Below are positions 48,166-59,200 of a stretch of 64,000 bases of DNA, one piece after another. The stretch's first letter is position 1; each line of letters begins with the position of its first letter. This stretch comes from Pectobacterium sp. CFBP8739 (GTDB taxonomy: Bacteria; Pseudomonadota; Gammaproteobacteria; Enterobacterales; Enterobacteriaceae): NCBI RefSeq assembly GCF_013449375.1, contig NZ_JACDRR010000007.1, positions 244,827-308,826 of the forward strand. Direction: 5' to 3'. The notes beneath the pieces are model-generated. The model was not told the DNA's origin and searched no databases. It saw only the letters and a program-made list of their open reading frames with translations. A program made the translations under genes and the position numbers.

Positions 48166-48263
48166 CCTGTAGATGATAAACCCGGTGACCGTGTAATACC
48201 TCGATAATAGTGTGCGGTCATTATCAGATACAGAAATAGCACATTTAATGTGGTGACATATTT

Positions 48264-50063
48264 ATGACAGATTTAACGACACACGATCTCGCTCAGCCAG
48301 GCTGGGAAACCCGCGATCACCTTGACGATCCGGTCGTTGGCGAGCTGTGTAACCGTTTTGGACCAGATGCATTTACTGTACAAGCAACCCGCACAGGCAT
48401 TCCCGTTGTGTGGGTCAAACGTGAGCAATTACTGGACGTTGTCGCATTCCTGAAAAAGCAGCCGAAGCCTTATGTCATGCTGTTTGACCTGCACGGTATG
48501 GATGAGCGTCTGCGCACTCACCGTGAAGGCTTGCCTGCTGCTGACTACTCCGTCTTTTATCACATCATTTCCATCGAGCGTAACCGCGACATTATGCTGA
48601 AAGTCGCGTTGGCCGAGAGCGATCTGCATGTACCGACTGTGACCAAGCTGTTCCCGAATGCCAACTGGTATGAGCGTGAAACGTGGGAAATGTTTGGTAT
48701 TACGTTCAACGGTCACCCGCACCTGACGCGCATCATGATGCCGCAGACGTGGGAAGGGCACCCGTTGCGTAAAGATTACCCAGCGCGTGCGACCGAATTC
48801 GATCCTTTCGTGCTGACCAAGCAGAAAGAAGATCTGGAAATGGAATCGCTGACGTTCAAACCGGAAGAGTGGGGAATGAAACGTGGCACTGAAAATGAGG
48901 ACTTCATGTTCCTCAACCTCGGCCCAAACCACCCATCTTCACACGGTGCATTCCGTATTATCCTGCAGTTAGATGGCGAAGAAATCGTCGACTGCGTGCC
49001 TGACGTGGGTTACCACCATCGCGGTGCGGAGAAAATGGGTGAACGCCAGTCTTGGCACAGTTACATCCCTTATACCGACCGTATTGAATACCTTGGCGGC
49101 TGCGTTAACGAAATGCCGTATGTGCTTGCCGTCGAAAAACTGGCGGGTATTGAGGTGCCGGATCGCGTTAAAACGATTCGCGTGATGCTGTCTGAGCTGT
49201 TCCGCATTAATAGCCACCTGCTGTATATCAGTACCTATATTCAGGACGTCGGTGCGATGACACCGGTGTTCTTTGCGTTTACTGACCGCCAGAAAATTTA
49301 CGATTTGGTTGAAGCGATTACCGGCTTCCGTATGCACCCAGCGTGGTTCCGTATTGGCGGTGTGGCGCACGATCTGCCACGAGGCTGGGAACGTCTGCTG
49401 CGTGAATTCCTCGACTGGATGCCGAGCCGCTTGGATACCTATGTTAAGGCCGCGCTGCAGAACACCATCCTGAAAGGCCGTACTCAGGGTGTCGCTGCCT
49501 ACAATGCGAAAGAAGCGTTGGATTGGGGCGTAACGGGAGCGGGTTTGCGTGCGACAGGTATCGGTTTTGACGTGCGCAAATGGCGTCCGTATTCCGGTTA
49601 TGAAAACTTCGACTTTGAAGTGCCCGTTGGCGACGGCATCAGCGATTGCTATAGCCGCGTGATGCTGAAGGTTGAAGAACTTCGCCAGAGCCTGCGTATT
49701 CTGGATCAGTGCCTCAAGAACATGCCAGAAGGGCCGTTCAAAGCGGATCACCCGCTGACGACGCCGCCGCCAAAAGAGCGCACGTTGCAGCATATCGATA
49801 CGCTGATTAACCACTTCCTTCAGGTTTCCTGGGGACCGGTTATGCCTGCCAATGAATCATTCCAGATGGTTGAGGCAACAAAGGGCATTAACAGCTATTA
49901 CCTGACCAGTGACGGCGGCACGATGAGCTACCGTACCCGTATTCGCACGCCGAGCTACGCACATCTGCAACAGATTCCTTCTGTTATTCGCGGATGTCTG
50001 GTATCCGATCTGATCGTTTACCTCGGCAGTATTGATTTCGTTATGTCAGATGTGGACCGCTAA
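48264..50063 (+). CDS. nuoC: NADH-quinone oxidoreductase subunit C/D (fused)
   Basis: 599 residues, the C-D fusion typical of enterobacteria (also named nuoCD). NuoC domain about 1-190 ([21 protein letters not shown] region) joined to the 49-kDa NuoD domain about 205-599, with [39 protein letters not shown] (read in parts) and the quinone-site Tyr/His, and the end [25 protein letters not shown]. The 98-base gap after nuoB is the longest in the first half of the operon. Confidence 0.98.
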   Translation: MTDLTTHDLAQPGWETRDHLDDPVVGELCNRFGPDAFTVQATRTGIPVVWVKREQLLDVVAFLKKQPKPYVMLFDLHGMDERLRTHREGLPAADYSVFYHIISIERNRDIMLKVALAESDLHVPTVTKLFPNANWYERETWEMFGITFNGHPHLTRIMMPQTWEGHPLRKDYPARATEFDPFVLTKQKEDLEMESLTFKPEEWGMKRGTENEDFMFLNLGPNHPSSHGAFRIILQLDGEEIVDCVPDVGYHHRGAEKMGERQSWHSYIPYTDRIEYLGGCVNEMPYVLAVEKLAGIEVPDRVKTIRVMLSELFRINSHLLYISTYIQDVGAMTPVFFAFTDRQKIYDLVEAITGFRMHPAWFRIGGVAHDLPRGWERLLREFLDWMPSRLDTYVKAALQNTILKGRTQGVAAYNAKEALDWGVTGAGLRATGIGFDVRKWRPYSGYENFDFEVPVGDGISDCYSRVMLKVEELRQSLRILDQCLKNMPEGPFKADHPLTTPPPKERTLQHIDTLINHFLQVSWGPVMPANESFQMVEATKGINSYYLTSDGGTMSYRTRIRTPSYAHLQQIPSVIRGCLVSDLIVYLGSIDFVMSDVDR

Positions 50064-50065
50064 CT

Positions 50066-50125
50066 ATGCCTGATCACAACATGCCTGATAACAATATTTC
50101 TGAACGCAACATTTCTGATAACAAC
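50066..50125 (+). repeat. Four-copy 15-bp in-frame tandem repeat at the start of nuoE
   Basis: Units 50066-50080, 50081-50095, 50096-50110 and 50111-50125 follow the pattern AT(G/T)(C/T)CTGAT(A/C)ACAAC with 3-5 changes between copies. Units 1 and 2 share ATGCCTGAT; units 3 and 4 share ATTTCTGA. Confidence 0.85.
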
Positions 50126-50596
50126 GTTTTTGTGTTGAGCGACGTCGAACGTGACGCCATTGAGCACGAAAAACATCACTACGAAGATGCGCGTGCGGCG
50201 TCAATTGAAGCACTAAAAATTGTGCAGAAAGAACGCGGCTGGGTACCGGATGGCGCTATCAACGCGATTGCCGATGTGCTGGGCATTCCTGCCAGTGACG
50301 TGGAAGGCGTAGCGACGTTCTATAGCCAGATTTTCCGTCAGCCTGTCGGGCGTCATGTTATTCGCTATTGCGACAGCGTCGTGTGCCACATCAATGGCTA
50401 TCAGGGCGTTCAGGCCGCGCTTGAGCGTAAGCTCAGCATCAAACCGGGACAGACAACGTTCGATGGACGTTTCACGCTGTTGCCGACCTGCTGCCTGGGG
50501 AACTGTGACAAGGGACCGTCAATGATGATTGACGAAGATACCCATACCCATGTGACGCCGGAAGGAATTGAATCGTTATTGGAGCAGTATCAATGA
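50066..50596 (+). CDS. nuoE: NADH-quinone oxidoreductase subunit E
   Basis: 176 residues. 2Fe-2S (N1a) cysteines in [14 protein letters not shown] (about 101-114) and [15 protein letters not shown] (about 141-155). Part of the NADH dehydrogenase module with NuoF and NuoG. The first 20 codons are four copies of a 15-base unit (50066-50125), each encoding M/I-P/S-D/E-x-N, replacing the short non-repetitive start of E. coli NuoE. The ATG is 2 bases after the nuoCD stop; internal ATG at 50081 is possible. Overlaps nuoF by 4 bases. Confidence 0.97.
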   Translation: MPDHNMPDNNISERNISDNNVFVLSDVERDAIEHEKHHYEDARAASIEALKIVQKERGWVPDGAINAIADVLGIPASDVEGVATFYSQIFRQPVGRHVIRYCDSVVCHINGYQGVQAALERKLSIKPGQTTFDGRFTLLPTCCLGNCDKGPSMMIDEDTHTHVTPEGIESLLEQYQ

Positions 50597-51942
50597 GTAA
50601 AAACATTGTTCTGACTGCTGAGCAGCATCCTCTGACCTGGCGTTTACGCGCAGACAAACAGCCGGTATGGCTGGATGAATATCGCAGCAAAAACGGCTAT
50701 GTCGCGGCGCAAAAAGCGTTAACCGGCATGGCGCAGGATGAAGTGGTCTCACTGGTTAAAGACGCTGGCCTGAAAGGGCGTGGCGGCGCGGGCTTTTCAA
50801 CAGGCTTGAAGTGGAGCCTGATGCCGAAAGACGAAAGCATGAACATCCGCTACCTGCTGTGTAACGCGGATGAGATGGAGCCAGGGACTTATAAAGACCG
50901 TCTGCTGATGGAGCAAGAGCCCCATCTGCTGGTTGAAGGTATGCTGATTAGCGCCTTTGCGCTGAAAGCCTACCGCGGCTACATCTTCCTGCGCGGCGAA
51001 TACATCGAAGCGGCTGTCCACCTGCGTCGTGCAATCGAAGAAGCGAAAGCGGCGGGTCTGCTGGGTAAAAATATTCTGGGCAGCGGGTTCGATTTCGAGC
51101 TGTTCGTGCACACGGGCGCTGGGCGTTACATCTGCGGTGAAGAAACTGCACTGATTAACTCACTGGAAGGCCGTCGTGCCAACCCACGCTCTAAGCCGCC
51201 GTTCCCGGCGTCTGCGGGTGTTTGGGGTAAACCAACCTGCGTCAACAACGTGGAAACGCTGTGTAACGTACCGGCGATTATCGAACACGGTGCGGCGTGG
51301 TATCAGGGGCTGTCTGCGGGTAAAAGTAAAGATGCAGGCACGAAACTGATGGGCTTCTCCGGTCGCGTCAACAATCCGGGCCTGTGGGAACTGCCATTCG
51401 GCACCACGGCGCGTGAGATTCTGGAAGACTACGCGGGCGGTATGCGCGATGGTCTGAAGCTGAAAGCCTGGCAGCCGGGTGGCGCGGGTACGGATTTCCT
51501 GACGGAAAGCCATCTCGATCTGCCAATGGATTTTGAGCACATTGCGAAAGCCGGTAGCCGTATGGGTACAGCGCTGGCGATGGCCGTCGATCACGAGATC
51601 AATATGGTCTCGCTGACGCGCAATCTGGAAGAGTTCTTCGCCCGTGAATCCTGCGGCTGGTGTACGCCGTGCCGTGATGGCCTGCCGTGGAGCGTGAAGA
51701 TTCTGCGTGCGCTGGAGAAGGGCGAAGGTCAGCCCGGCGATATCGAAACGCTGGAGCAGCTTTGCCGCTTCCTCGGACCGGGTAACACCTTCTGTGCGCA
51801 TGCGCCGGGTGCGGTTGAGCCGCTGCAAAGTGCCATCAAATATTTCCGGGAAGAATTCGAAGCGGGTATCTCTAAACAGTATTTAGGCAACGTCAAAACG
51901 ATTGGCGGTATTCAGCCTAACCTGTTGAAAGAGCGCTGGTAA
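50593..51942 (+). CDS. nuoF: NADH-quinone oxidoreductase subunit F
   Basis: 449 residues. NADH/FMN-binding Gly-rich loops [20 protein letters not shown] (about 60-79) and [19 protein letters not shown] (about 175-193); N3 4Fe-4S cysteines in [12 protein letters not shown] (about 352-363) with the fourth Cys in [14 protein letters not shown] (about 397-410). It accepts hydride from NADH. Starts inside the nuoE stop (ATGA). Confidence 0.98.
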   Translation: MSKNIVLTAEQHPLTWRLRADKQPVWLDEYRSKNGYVAAQKALTGMAQDEVVSLVKDAGLKGRGGAGFSTGLKWSLMPKDESMNIRYLLCNADEMEPGTYKDRLLMEQEPHLLVEGMLISAFALKAYRGYIFLRGEYIEAAVHLRRAIEEAKAAGLLGKNILGSGFDFELFVHTGAGRYICGEETALINSLEGRRANPRSKPPFPASAGVWGKPTCVNNVETLCNVPAIIEHGAAWYQGLSAGKSKDAGTKLMGFSGRVNNPGLWELPFGTTAREILEDYAGGMRDGLKLKAWQPGGAGTDFLTESHLDLPMDFEHIAKAGSRMGTALAMAVDHEINMVSLTRNLEEFFARESCGWCTPCRDGLPWSVKILRALEKGEGQPGDIETLEQLCRFLGPGNTFCAHAPGAVEPLQSAIKYFREEFEAGISKQYLGNVKTIGGIQPNLLKERW

Positions 51943-51984
51943 GCTATCGCTCAATACGTGCGAGATGCAGTGAATGTATCCGCA

Positions 51985-52006
51985 GGGTGGCGCAAATAAG
52001 CCACCC
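51985..52006 (+). promoter_or_regulatory. Hairpin in the enlarged nuoF-nuoG gap
   Basis: GGGTGGC (51985-51991) pairs with GCCACCC (52000-52006) over GCAAATAA. The nuoF-nuoG spacer is 187 bases, much longer than other gaps in the operon and than I recall in E. coli. No strong T tract; perhaps a processing or stability element, or a secondary promoter region. Confidence 0.5.
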
Positions 52007-52129
52007 TCTATAAACCCAATAGATTTCAGGCGCAGATAGCCAACGCATTTGTGATTTGAAAGATGAGGGTATACAGAATTTTTGATTAGCGCTCGTGGCA
52101 ACACGAGCCATTATGGAAGCATGCTGACT

Positions 52130-54856
52130 ATGGCTACTATTCATGTAGACGGCAAAGAGTATGAAGTAAATGGAGCGGACAACCTTCTGGAAGCTTGTCT
52201 GACTCTGGGACTTGATATTCCTTACTTTTGCTGGCACCCCGCGCTCGGGAGCGTCGGATCCTGCCGCCTCTGTGCGGTAAAACAGTATCAAAACGCGGAA
52301 GACACCCGCGGTCGTCTGGTGATGTCTTGTATGACACCGGCAACCCAGGGAACGTTCATCGCGATTGAAGATGAAGAAGCGAAGCTATTTCGTAAGACGA
52401 TAGTTGAGTTTCTGATGACCAACCACCCGCACGATTGCCCAGTGTGTGAGGAAGGCGGTAACTGTCATTTGCAGGATATGACGGTCATGACGGGTCAAAA
52501 TTTCCGTCGCTATCGTTTCACCAAGCGTACCCACCGCAATCAGGATCTCGGCCCATTCATTTCTCATGAAATGAACCGCTGTATCGCGTGCTATCGCTGC
52601 GTGCGTTACTACAAAGACTATGCGGATGGCAAAGATCTCGGTGTTTACGGCGCGCACGACAACGTCTATTTCGGTCGCCCAGAAGATGGCACGCTGGAAA
52701 GCGAATTCTCCGGTAACCTAGTTGAAGTGTGTCCTACCGGCGTCTTCACCGATAAAACGCACTCTGAGCGCTATAACCGTAAATGGGATATGCAATTTGC
52801 ACCGAGCGTCTGCCAACAGTGCAGCATCGGCTGTAATACCAGCCCCGGTGAGCGCTATGGTGAGCTGCGTCGTATCGAAAACCGCTTTAACGGTAGCGTA
52901 AACCACTATTTCCTGTGTGACCGCGGCCGTTTTGGTTACGGCTACGTTAATCAGAAAGACCGTCCGAGCCAGCCGCTGCAACGTCGCGGTGATGACTGGA
53001 TCGCGCTGAATGCCGATCAGGCACTGCAAGGTGCGGCGGATGTGCTGCGTCAGGCGAAGAAAACGATTGGTATCGGTTCGCCGCGTGCCAGCATCGAAAG
53101 CAACTTCGCTTTGCGTGAGCTGGTAGGGGCTGAGAACTTCTACACTGGTATTGCACAGGAAGAACAAAATCGTCTGCAACTGATCCTGAAAGTGCTGCGC
53201 GAAAGCGGGGTGAGAACGCCAGCGCTGCGTGAAATCGAAGGCTACGATGCGGTTCTGATTCTGGGTGAAGACTTGACGCAGACGGGGGCGCGTATCGCAC
53301 TGGCCGTTCGTCAAGCCGTTAAAGGCAAAGCCCGTGAAATGGCAGCAGCGCAGAAAGTGGCTGACTGGCAGATCGCGGCGATCATGAACATTGGTCAACA
53401 CGCCAAGCATCCATTGTTTGTCACTAACGTAGACAGCACTCGTCTGGACGACATCGCCGCATGGAACTACCGGGCGCCGGTTGCCGATCAGGCGCGTCTT
53501 GGTTTTGCTATTGCACACGGTCTGGATAACAGCGCGCCGGCCGTTACCGATCTGGCTGCGGGCCTTGACCAGAAAGTCGATATCATCGTACAGGCGCTGG
53601 CCGGTGCGAAAAAACCACTCATCATCTCCGGCACCAATGCTGGCAGCGAAGAAGTCATCTCTGCGGCGGCAAACGTTGCCAAGGCGCTGAAGAATCGCGG
53701 TTCTGACGTCGGTATTACCTTCGTTGCTCCTGCTGCTAACAGCATCGGGCTGTCAATCATGGGCGGCGGTTCGCTGGATGAGGCGCTGGCGCAGTTGGAA
53801 AATGGTGACGCCGATAGCGTGGTGGTGCTGGAGAACGATCTCTACCGCCATGCACCTATCGCGCGCGTTGATGCCGCGCTGGAAAAAGCGGAGAACCTGA
53901 TTGTGGTTGACCACCAGCGTACCCGCATTATGGACAAGGCCAGCATGATTCTGTCCGCTGCCAGCTTTGCTGAAAGCGACGGTACGCTGATTAACCAGGA
54001 AGGTCGCGCTCAGCGTTTCTTCCAGGTTTATGACCCAACGTACTACAACGACAAAGTCGTGATGCTAGAGAGCTGGCGCTGGCTGCACTCGCTGTACATC
54101 ACTTACAACAGCCGTCAGGTTGACTGGACGCAGTTGGATAACGTGATTGATGCGTGTGCTGCTGCACTGCCGCAGTTGGCTGCGATCAAAGAGGCCGCGC
54201 CGGATGCTTCGTTCCGTATTCGTGGTCAGAAACTGTCGCGTTCACCGATTCGCTCCAGTGGCCGTACCGCGATGCGCGCTAACATCAGCGTGCATGAACC
54301 GCGTCAACCTGTCGATAAAGACACGATGTTTGCCTTCTCAATGGAAGGGAATAACAGTCCGACAGCCAATCGTCAGCAGATTCCGTTTGCCTGGGCACCA
54401 GGCTGGAACTCACCGCAAGCCTGGAACAAATTCCAAGATGAAGTAGGTGGACATTTGCGTCATGGCGATCCGGGTGTGCGTCTGATCGAAGCGGGCGAAG
54501 GTTCTCTGGCGTATTTCGACAACATTCCTGCGGCTTTCGTCCCACAAGCGGGTCAATGGCGTGTTGCGCCTTACTATCACCTGTTTGGTAGTGATGAAAT
54601 GTCACAGCGTTCCGATGTGATTCAACAGCGTATGCCAGAGCCTTACGTGATGGTGAACCCGGCTGATGCCGCGACGCTGGGTGTGAATGCGGGGGCGTTG
54701 CTGGAGTTGACCTGTGCAGGACAAACGCTGCGTTTGCCACTGCGCTTAAGTGCGGAATTGAGTCAGGGACAGGTTGGTTTACCGCTGGGCTTGCCGGGCA
54801 TTGCGCCGGTACTGGCGGGTGCAACCGTTGAAAATCTGCGGGAGGCCGCACAATGA
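52130..54856 (+). CDS. nuoG: NADH-quinone oxidoreductase subunit G
   Basis: 908 residues from the ATG at 52130 (start [20 protein letters not shown], same length as E. coli; GGAAG about 10 bases upstream; ATG at 52121 adds three residues). 2Fe-2S N1b: [19 protein letters not shown] (about 32-50) and SCMTP; His/Cys-ligated N5: [18 protein letters not shown] (about 101-118); N4: [12 protein letters not shown] and EVCPTGVF; extra cluster N7: [13 protein letters not shown] (about 228-240). The C-terminal molybdopterin-oxidoreductase-like part carries no catalytic role. Ends overlapping nuoH by 4 bases. Confidence 0.97.
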   Translation: MATIHVDGKEYEVNGADNLLEACLTLGLDIPYFCWHPALGSVGSCRLCAVKQYQNAEDTRGRLVMSCMTPATQGTFIAIEDEEAKLFRKTIVEFLMTNHPHDCPVCEEGGNCHLQDMTVMTGQNFRRYRFTKRTHRNQDLGPFISHEMNRCIACYRCVRYYKDYADGKDLGVYGAHDNVYFGRPEDGTLESEFSGNLVEVCPTGVFTDKTHSERYNRKWDMQFAPSVCQQCSIGCNTSPGERYGELRRIENRFNGSVNHYFLCDRGRFGYGYVNQKDRPSQPLQRRGDDWIALNADQALQGAADVLRQAKKTIGIGSPRASIESNFALRELVGAENFYTGIAQEEQNRLQLILKVLRESGVRTPALREIEGYDAVLILGEDLTQTGARIALAVRQAVKGKAREMAAAQKVADWQIAAIMNIGQHAKHPLFVTNVDSTRLDDIAAWNYRAPVADQARLGFAIAHGLDNSAPAVTDLAAGLDQKVDIIVQALAGAKKPLIISGTNAGSEEVISAAANVAKALKNRGSDVGITFVAPAANSIGLSIMGGGSLDEALAQLENGDADSVVVLENDLYRHAPIARVDAALEKAENLIVVDHQRTRIMDKASMILSAASFAESDGTLINQEGRAQRFFQVYDPTYYNDKVVMLESWRWLHSLYITYNSRQVDWTQLDNVIDACAAALPQLAAIKEAAPDASFRIRGQKLSRSPIRSSGRTAMRANISVHEPRQPVDKDTMFAFSMEGNNSPTANRQQIPFAWAPGWNSPQAWNKFQDEVGGHLRHGDPGVRLIEAGEGSLAYFDNIPAAFVPQAGQWRVAPYYHLFGSDEMSQRSDVIQQRMPEPYVMVNPADAATLGVNAGALLELTCAGQTLRLPLRLSAELSQGQVGLPLGLPGIAPVLAGATVENLREAAQ

Positions 54857-55827
54857 GTTGGTTAACACCGGAATTAACCGAGATTCTGATCTCCGTCGGA
54901 AAAGCGATCGTGATTCTGCTGGTTGTGGTGACCTGTGGTGCATTCATGAGTATGGGTGAACGTCGACTGCTTGGTCTCTTCCAAGGACGTTATGGACCGA
55001 ACCGGGTAGGTTGGGGCGGTTCATTGCAGCTCGTCGCTGACATGATCAAAATGTTCTTCAAAGAAGACTGGGTGCCGAATTTTACCGATAAGGTGATCTT
55101 CACGCTGGCGCCGATGATCGCGTTTACGTCAATGCTGATTGCCTTTGCGATTGTGCCGATTACGCCAACCTGGGGTGTCGCCGATCTGAATATCGGTATC
55201 CTGTTCTTCCTGATGATGGCGGGTTTAGCCGTTTACGCTGTGCTGTTTGCTGGCTGGTCGAGTAACAACAAATACTCGCTGCTGGGTGCGGTACGTGCTT
55301 CTGCTCAGACCGTGAGTTATGAAGTGTTCATCGGCCTGTCGCTGATGGGGGTTGTCGCGCAGGCGGGCTCGTTCAACATGCGTGACATCGTTGATTCTCA
55401 GGGGCACCTGTGGAACGTTATCCCGCAGTTCTTCGGCTTTATTACGTTTGCCATCGCAGGCGTGGCGGTGTGTCACCGTCACCCGTTTGACCAGCCTGAA
55501 GCTGAACAGGAAATTGCTGATGGTTACCACATTGAATATTCCGGTATGAAATTCGGTCTGTTCTTTGTTGGGGAATATATCGGGATCGTTACGGTTTCTG
55601 CGCTGATGGTAACGCTGTTCTTCGGTGGCTGGCATGGTCCAATCCTGCCTCCATTTGTCTGGTTCGCGCTGAAAACGGGCTTTTTCATGATGATGTTCAT
55701 CCTGATTCGTGCTTCGTTACCCCGTCCGCGTTATGACCAGGTGATGTCTTTCGGTTGGAAAGTCTGTCTGCCGATAACGCTTTTGAATCTGCTGGCGACA
55801 GCGGCCGTTATTTTGTACAACGCTTAA
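54853..55827 (+). CDS. nuoH: NADH-quinone oxidoreductase subunit H
   Basis: 324 residues, eight membrane spans. Conserved [19 protein letters not shown] (about 36-54), the charged loop after span 5 ([27 protein letters not shown], about 214-240, read in parts) and [13 protein letters not shown] (about 292-304) line the quinone chamber and link it to the proton channels. Start overlaps nuoG (ATGA). Confidence 0.98.
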   Translation: MSWLTPELTEILISVGKAIVILLVVVTCGAFMSMGERRLLGLFQGRYGPNRVGWGGSLQLVADMIKMFFKEDWVPNFTDKVIFTLAPMIAFTSMLIAFAIVPITPTWGVADLNIGILFFLMMAGLAVYAVLFAGWSSNNKYSLLGAVRASAQTVSYEVFIGLSLMGVVAQAGSFNMRDIVDSQGHLWNVIPQFFGFITFAIAGVAVCHRHPFDQPEAEQEIADGYHIEYSGMKFGLFFVGEYIGIVTVSALMVTLFFGGWHGPILPPFVWFALKTGFFMMMFILIRASLPRPRYDQVMSFGWKVCLPITLLNLLATAAVILYNA

Positions 55828-55844
55828 GAAGGGGTGAATAAACC

Positions 55845-56387
55845 ATGACATTGAAAGAGTTAGTGGTTGGTTTCGGCACCCAGATACGCAGTATCTGTAT
55901 GGTGGGTTCGAATGCTTTCAAGAAGCGCGAAACCAGAATGTATCCCGAAGAGCCTGTGAATCCACCGCCGCGCTACCGTGGTCGTATCGTGCTGACGCGC
56001 GATCCCGATGGTGAAGAGCGTTGCGTTGCCTGCAACCTGTGTGCGGTGGCCTGTCCGGTCGGCTGTATTTCATTGCAGAAAGCGGAAACCAAAGATGGTC
56101 GCTGGTATCCCGAGTTCTTCCGCGTCAACTTCTCACGCTGCATTTTCTGTGGCTTCTGCGAAGAAGCGTGCCCGACAACCGCTATCCAGCTGACGCCGGA
56201 TTTCGAGATGGGTGATTACAAACGTCAGGATCTGGTGTACGAGAAAGAAGATCTGCTGATATCGGGGCCGGGTAAATATCCGGAATACAATTTCTACCGG
56301 ATGGCTGGTATGGCAATCGATGGGAAAGACAAAGGCGAAGCGGAAAACGAAGCCAAACCCATTGATGTCAAAGGCCTGTTGCCCTAA
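55845..56387 (+). CDS. nuoI: NADH-quinone oxidoreductase subunit I
   Basis: 180 residues. Two 4Fe-4S ferredoxin motifs: [15 protein letters not shown] (about 60-74) and [15 protein letters not shown] (about 99-113), holding clusters N6a and N6b between NuoG and NuoB. AAGGGG precedes the ATG. Confidence 0.98.
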   Translation: MTLKELVVGFGTQIRSICMVGSNAFKKRETRMYPEEPVNPPPRYRGRIVLTRDPDGEERCVACNLCAVACPVGCISLQKAETKDGRWYPEFFRVNFSRCIFCGFCEEACPTTAIQLTPDFEMGDYKRQDLVYEKEDLLISGPGKYPEYNFYRMAGMAIDGKDKGEAENEAKPIDVKGLLP

Positions 56388-56396
56388 GGAGCTAGC

Positions 56397-56957
56397 ATGG
56401 AATTCGCTTTTTATACCACAGGCTTGATTGCGATATTGGCGACGTTGCGCGTCATTACGCATACCAACCCTGTGCATGCACTGTTGTATATGGTCACCTC
56501 GCTGATGGCGATTGCGGGCGTCTTTTTCTCGCTGGGGGCTAACTTTGCCGGCGCGTTGAGCATTATCGTTTATGCCGGCGCCATCATGGTGCTGTTCGTA
56601 TTCGTCGTCATGATGCTCAACCTCGGTAACTCCGTGGAAGAACAAGAACGGAATTGGCTGAAACCCAGCGCTTGGGTAGGACCTGGTATTCTTTCTCTGG
56701 CGCTGCTGGTGATTGTCGTCAACGCGATTCTCAGTCTGAAAGAGCAGGGAATCACTGGCACGCCTGTTGAGGCGAAAGCCGTAGGTATCAGCCTGTTCGG
56801 GCCTTATGTTCTGGCCGTTGAATTAGCGTCAATGCTGCTGCTGGCAGGATTGGTTGTCGCTTTCCACATTGGTCGTGAAGATAAACGTGGTGACGTTGTC
56901 AGTAAAGAAGGCGCGAACCAGGACGTTGAGAAGAAAATAACGGGGGAACGCGCATGA
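56397..56957 (+). CDS. nuoJ: NADH-quinone oxidoreductase subunit J
   Basis: 186 residues, five membrane spans. Conserved [20 protein letters not shown] (about 23-42) and the pi-bulge region [23 protein letters not shown] (about 52-74) known from complex I structures. The C-terminal hydrophilic tail (from about 160) is charged. Starts 10 bases after nuoI (GGAG upstream); ends 4 bases inside nuoK. Confidence 0.97.
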
Positions 56958-57256
56958 TTCCGTTACAACATGGGTTGATTTTAGCCGCTATCCTGTTTGT
57001 TCTGGGGCTGACTGGTCTGTTAATTCGTCGTAACCTGCTGTTTATGTTGATTAGTCTCGAAATTATGATCAACGCTGCCGCGCTGGCATTTGTCGTCGCG
57101 GGAAGTTACTGGCAGCAGCCGGATGGTCAGGTGATGTACATTCTGGCGATTACGCTGGCAGCGGCTGAGGCCAGTATTGGTCTGGCGCTGTTGTTACAGA
57201 TGTATCGTCGTCGTCAGACCCTGAATATTGATACAGTCAGTGAGATGCGCGGATGA
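56954..57256 (+). CDS. nuoK: NADH-quinone oxidoreductase subunit K
   Basis: 100 residues, three membrane spans. The two buried glutamates needed for proton pumping are Glu36 ([16 protein letters not shown]) and Glu72 ([18 protein letters not shown]). Overlaps nuoJ and nuoL by 4 bases each, so the three are translated together. Confidence 0.98.
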
Positions 57257-59100
57257 ACTTACTCTATTTAACAATACTCTTCCCGCTGCTCGGCTTTCTG
57301 TTGCTGGCATTTTCCCGTGGTCGCTGGTCGGAAAATACGTCCGCGACCGTCGGTGTTGGCTCGATTGGTCTGGCAGCGTTGGTTACCGCTTGGGTTGTGG
57401 TCGATTTCATGGGCCAACAGCACGGCGGTGTGACCTTCTTTAATCAGCATTTGTGGACATGGATGGCCGTTGGCAATTTCGACATCAGCGTAACGCTGAC
57501 GCTCGATGGCCTTTCGGTGACGATGCTGTCCGTTGTTACGGGTGTCGGCTTCTTTATTCACCTGTTTGCCTCTTGGTACATGCGCGGAGAAGAGGGATAT
57601 TCCCGCTTCTTCGCCTACACCAACCTGTTTATCGCGAGTATGGTCGTTCTGGTACTGGCCGATAACCTGTTGCTGATGTATCTCGGTTGGGAAGGGGTGG
57701 GGCTGTGCAGTTACCTGTTGATCGGTTTCTACTACACCAATCCGAAGAACGGCGCGGCGGCAATGAAGGCTTTCATCGTTACCCGTGTGGGTGACGTCTT
57801 CCTAGCTTTTGCGCTGTTCATCCTTTACAAAGAACTGGGTACGCTTAACTTCCGCGAGCTGATGGTATTAGCGCCGCAGAAACTGGCTGAAGGTTCACCG
57901 GAAATCACTTGGGCGACACTGATGTTGCTGGGTGGTGCGGTCGGTAAATCGGCACAGTTGCCGCTGCAAACCTGGCTGGCGGATGCGATGGCCGGTCCAA
58001 CGCCAGTCTCTGCATTGATCCACGCCGCGACGATGGTTACTGCGGGCGTTTACCTGATTGCTCGTACCAATGGTCTGTTCCTGATGGCGCCGGATGTCCT
58101 GCATCTGGTCGGTATTGTGGGGGCGGTAACGTTGGTGTTGGCAGGTTTTGCTGCTTTGGTGCAAACCGATATCAAGCGCGTGCTGGCCTATTCCACCATG
58201 AGCCAGATTGGGTACATGTTCTTGGCGTTGGGCGTTCAGGCATGGGATGCCGCGATTTTCCATCTGATGACGCATGCGTTCTTTAAAGCGCTGCTGTTCC
58301 TCTCTTCTGGTTCGGTCATTTTGGCCTGCCACCACGAGCAGAACATCTTCAAGATGGGCGGCCTGCGTAAAACGATTCCGCTGGTTTATGTCTGCTTCTT
58401 GGTCGGGGGCGCGGCGCTGGCTGCACTACCGCTGGTTACCGCAGGCTTCTTCAGTAAAGACGAGATTCTGGCTGGCGCATGGGCAAATGGCCACATCAAT
58501 CTGATGGTGGCGGGATTGGCCGGTGCCTTCATGACCTCGCTGTATACGTTCCGTATGATTTTCATCGTGTTCCACGGTGAAGAGAAAACCAAAGCGCATG
58601 CAGGAAAAGGCATTTCTCACCACTTACCGCTGGTTGTGCTGATGGTTCTGTCCACCTTTATTGGTGCGATGATTGTTCCACCGTTGCACGGTGTGTTGCC
58701 AGCGACGACTGAGCTTGAACACGGCCAGTTGATGACGCTGGAAATTACCTCTGGCGTGGTGGCGATTGCCGGTATTCTGCTTGCTGCTGTGCTGTGGCTG
58801 GGTAAACGTCAGGCGGTGAGCAGCATCGCGAAGAGTGCTCCAGGTCGTTTCTTCTCGACCTGGTGGTTCCATGCGTGGGGCTTCGACTGGTTGTACGACC
58901 ATGTCTTTGTTAAACCGTATCTGGCTATCGCGAAGCTGTTGCAGCGTGATCCGTTAAATGGGCTGATGACCATTCCGGCCACGATTACCCGTTGGGGTAA
59001 CCGTGGGCTGGCGCTCAGTGCGAATGGTCAATTGCGCTGGTACGTTGCTTCTATGGGCTTTGGTGCCGTGCTGGTACTGGCCTTGTTGCTGCTGGTGTAA
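57253..59100 (+). CDS. nuoL: NADH-quinone oxidoreductase subunit L
   Basis: 615 residues, Mrp-antiporter-like with about 14 spans plus the long lateral helix at the C-terminus. Key motifs: [20 protein letters not shown] (Glu about 144), [37 protein letters not shown] (about 222-258, read in parts; Lys229 and His254 type residues) and [16 protein letters not shown] (about 338-353). A proton channel at the far end of the membrane arm. Overlaps nuoK by 4 bases. Confidence 0.98.
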
Positions 59101-59128
59101 AGCAGCATCCGGTAACGTATGAAAGGTA

Positions 59129-59153
59129 GGGCATTCCGCAGACAGGGATGCCC
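59129..59153 (+). promoter_or_regulatory. Hairpin between nuoL and nuoM
   Basis: GGGCATTCC (59129-59137) pairs with GGGATGCCC (59145-59153), one G-U, loop GCAGACA, in the 100-base gap. No T tract; probably affects mRNA stability inside the operon. Confidence 0.5.
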
Positions 59154-59200
59154 GCCACGGCAAGTTTTCAGATTTCTTTAATTTAGGGACACAAAACGCC

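Noticed and set aside
48969-49814. 281-codon frame antisense to nuoCD
   Set aside because: Shadow of nuoCD, Gln/His/Arg-rich, no ribosome binding site.
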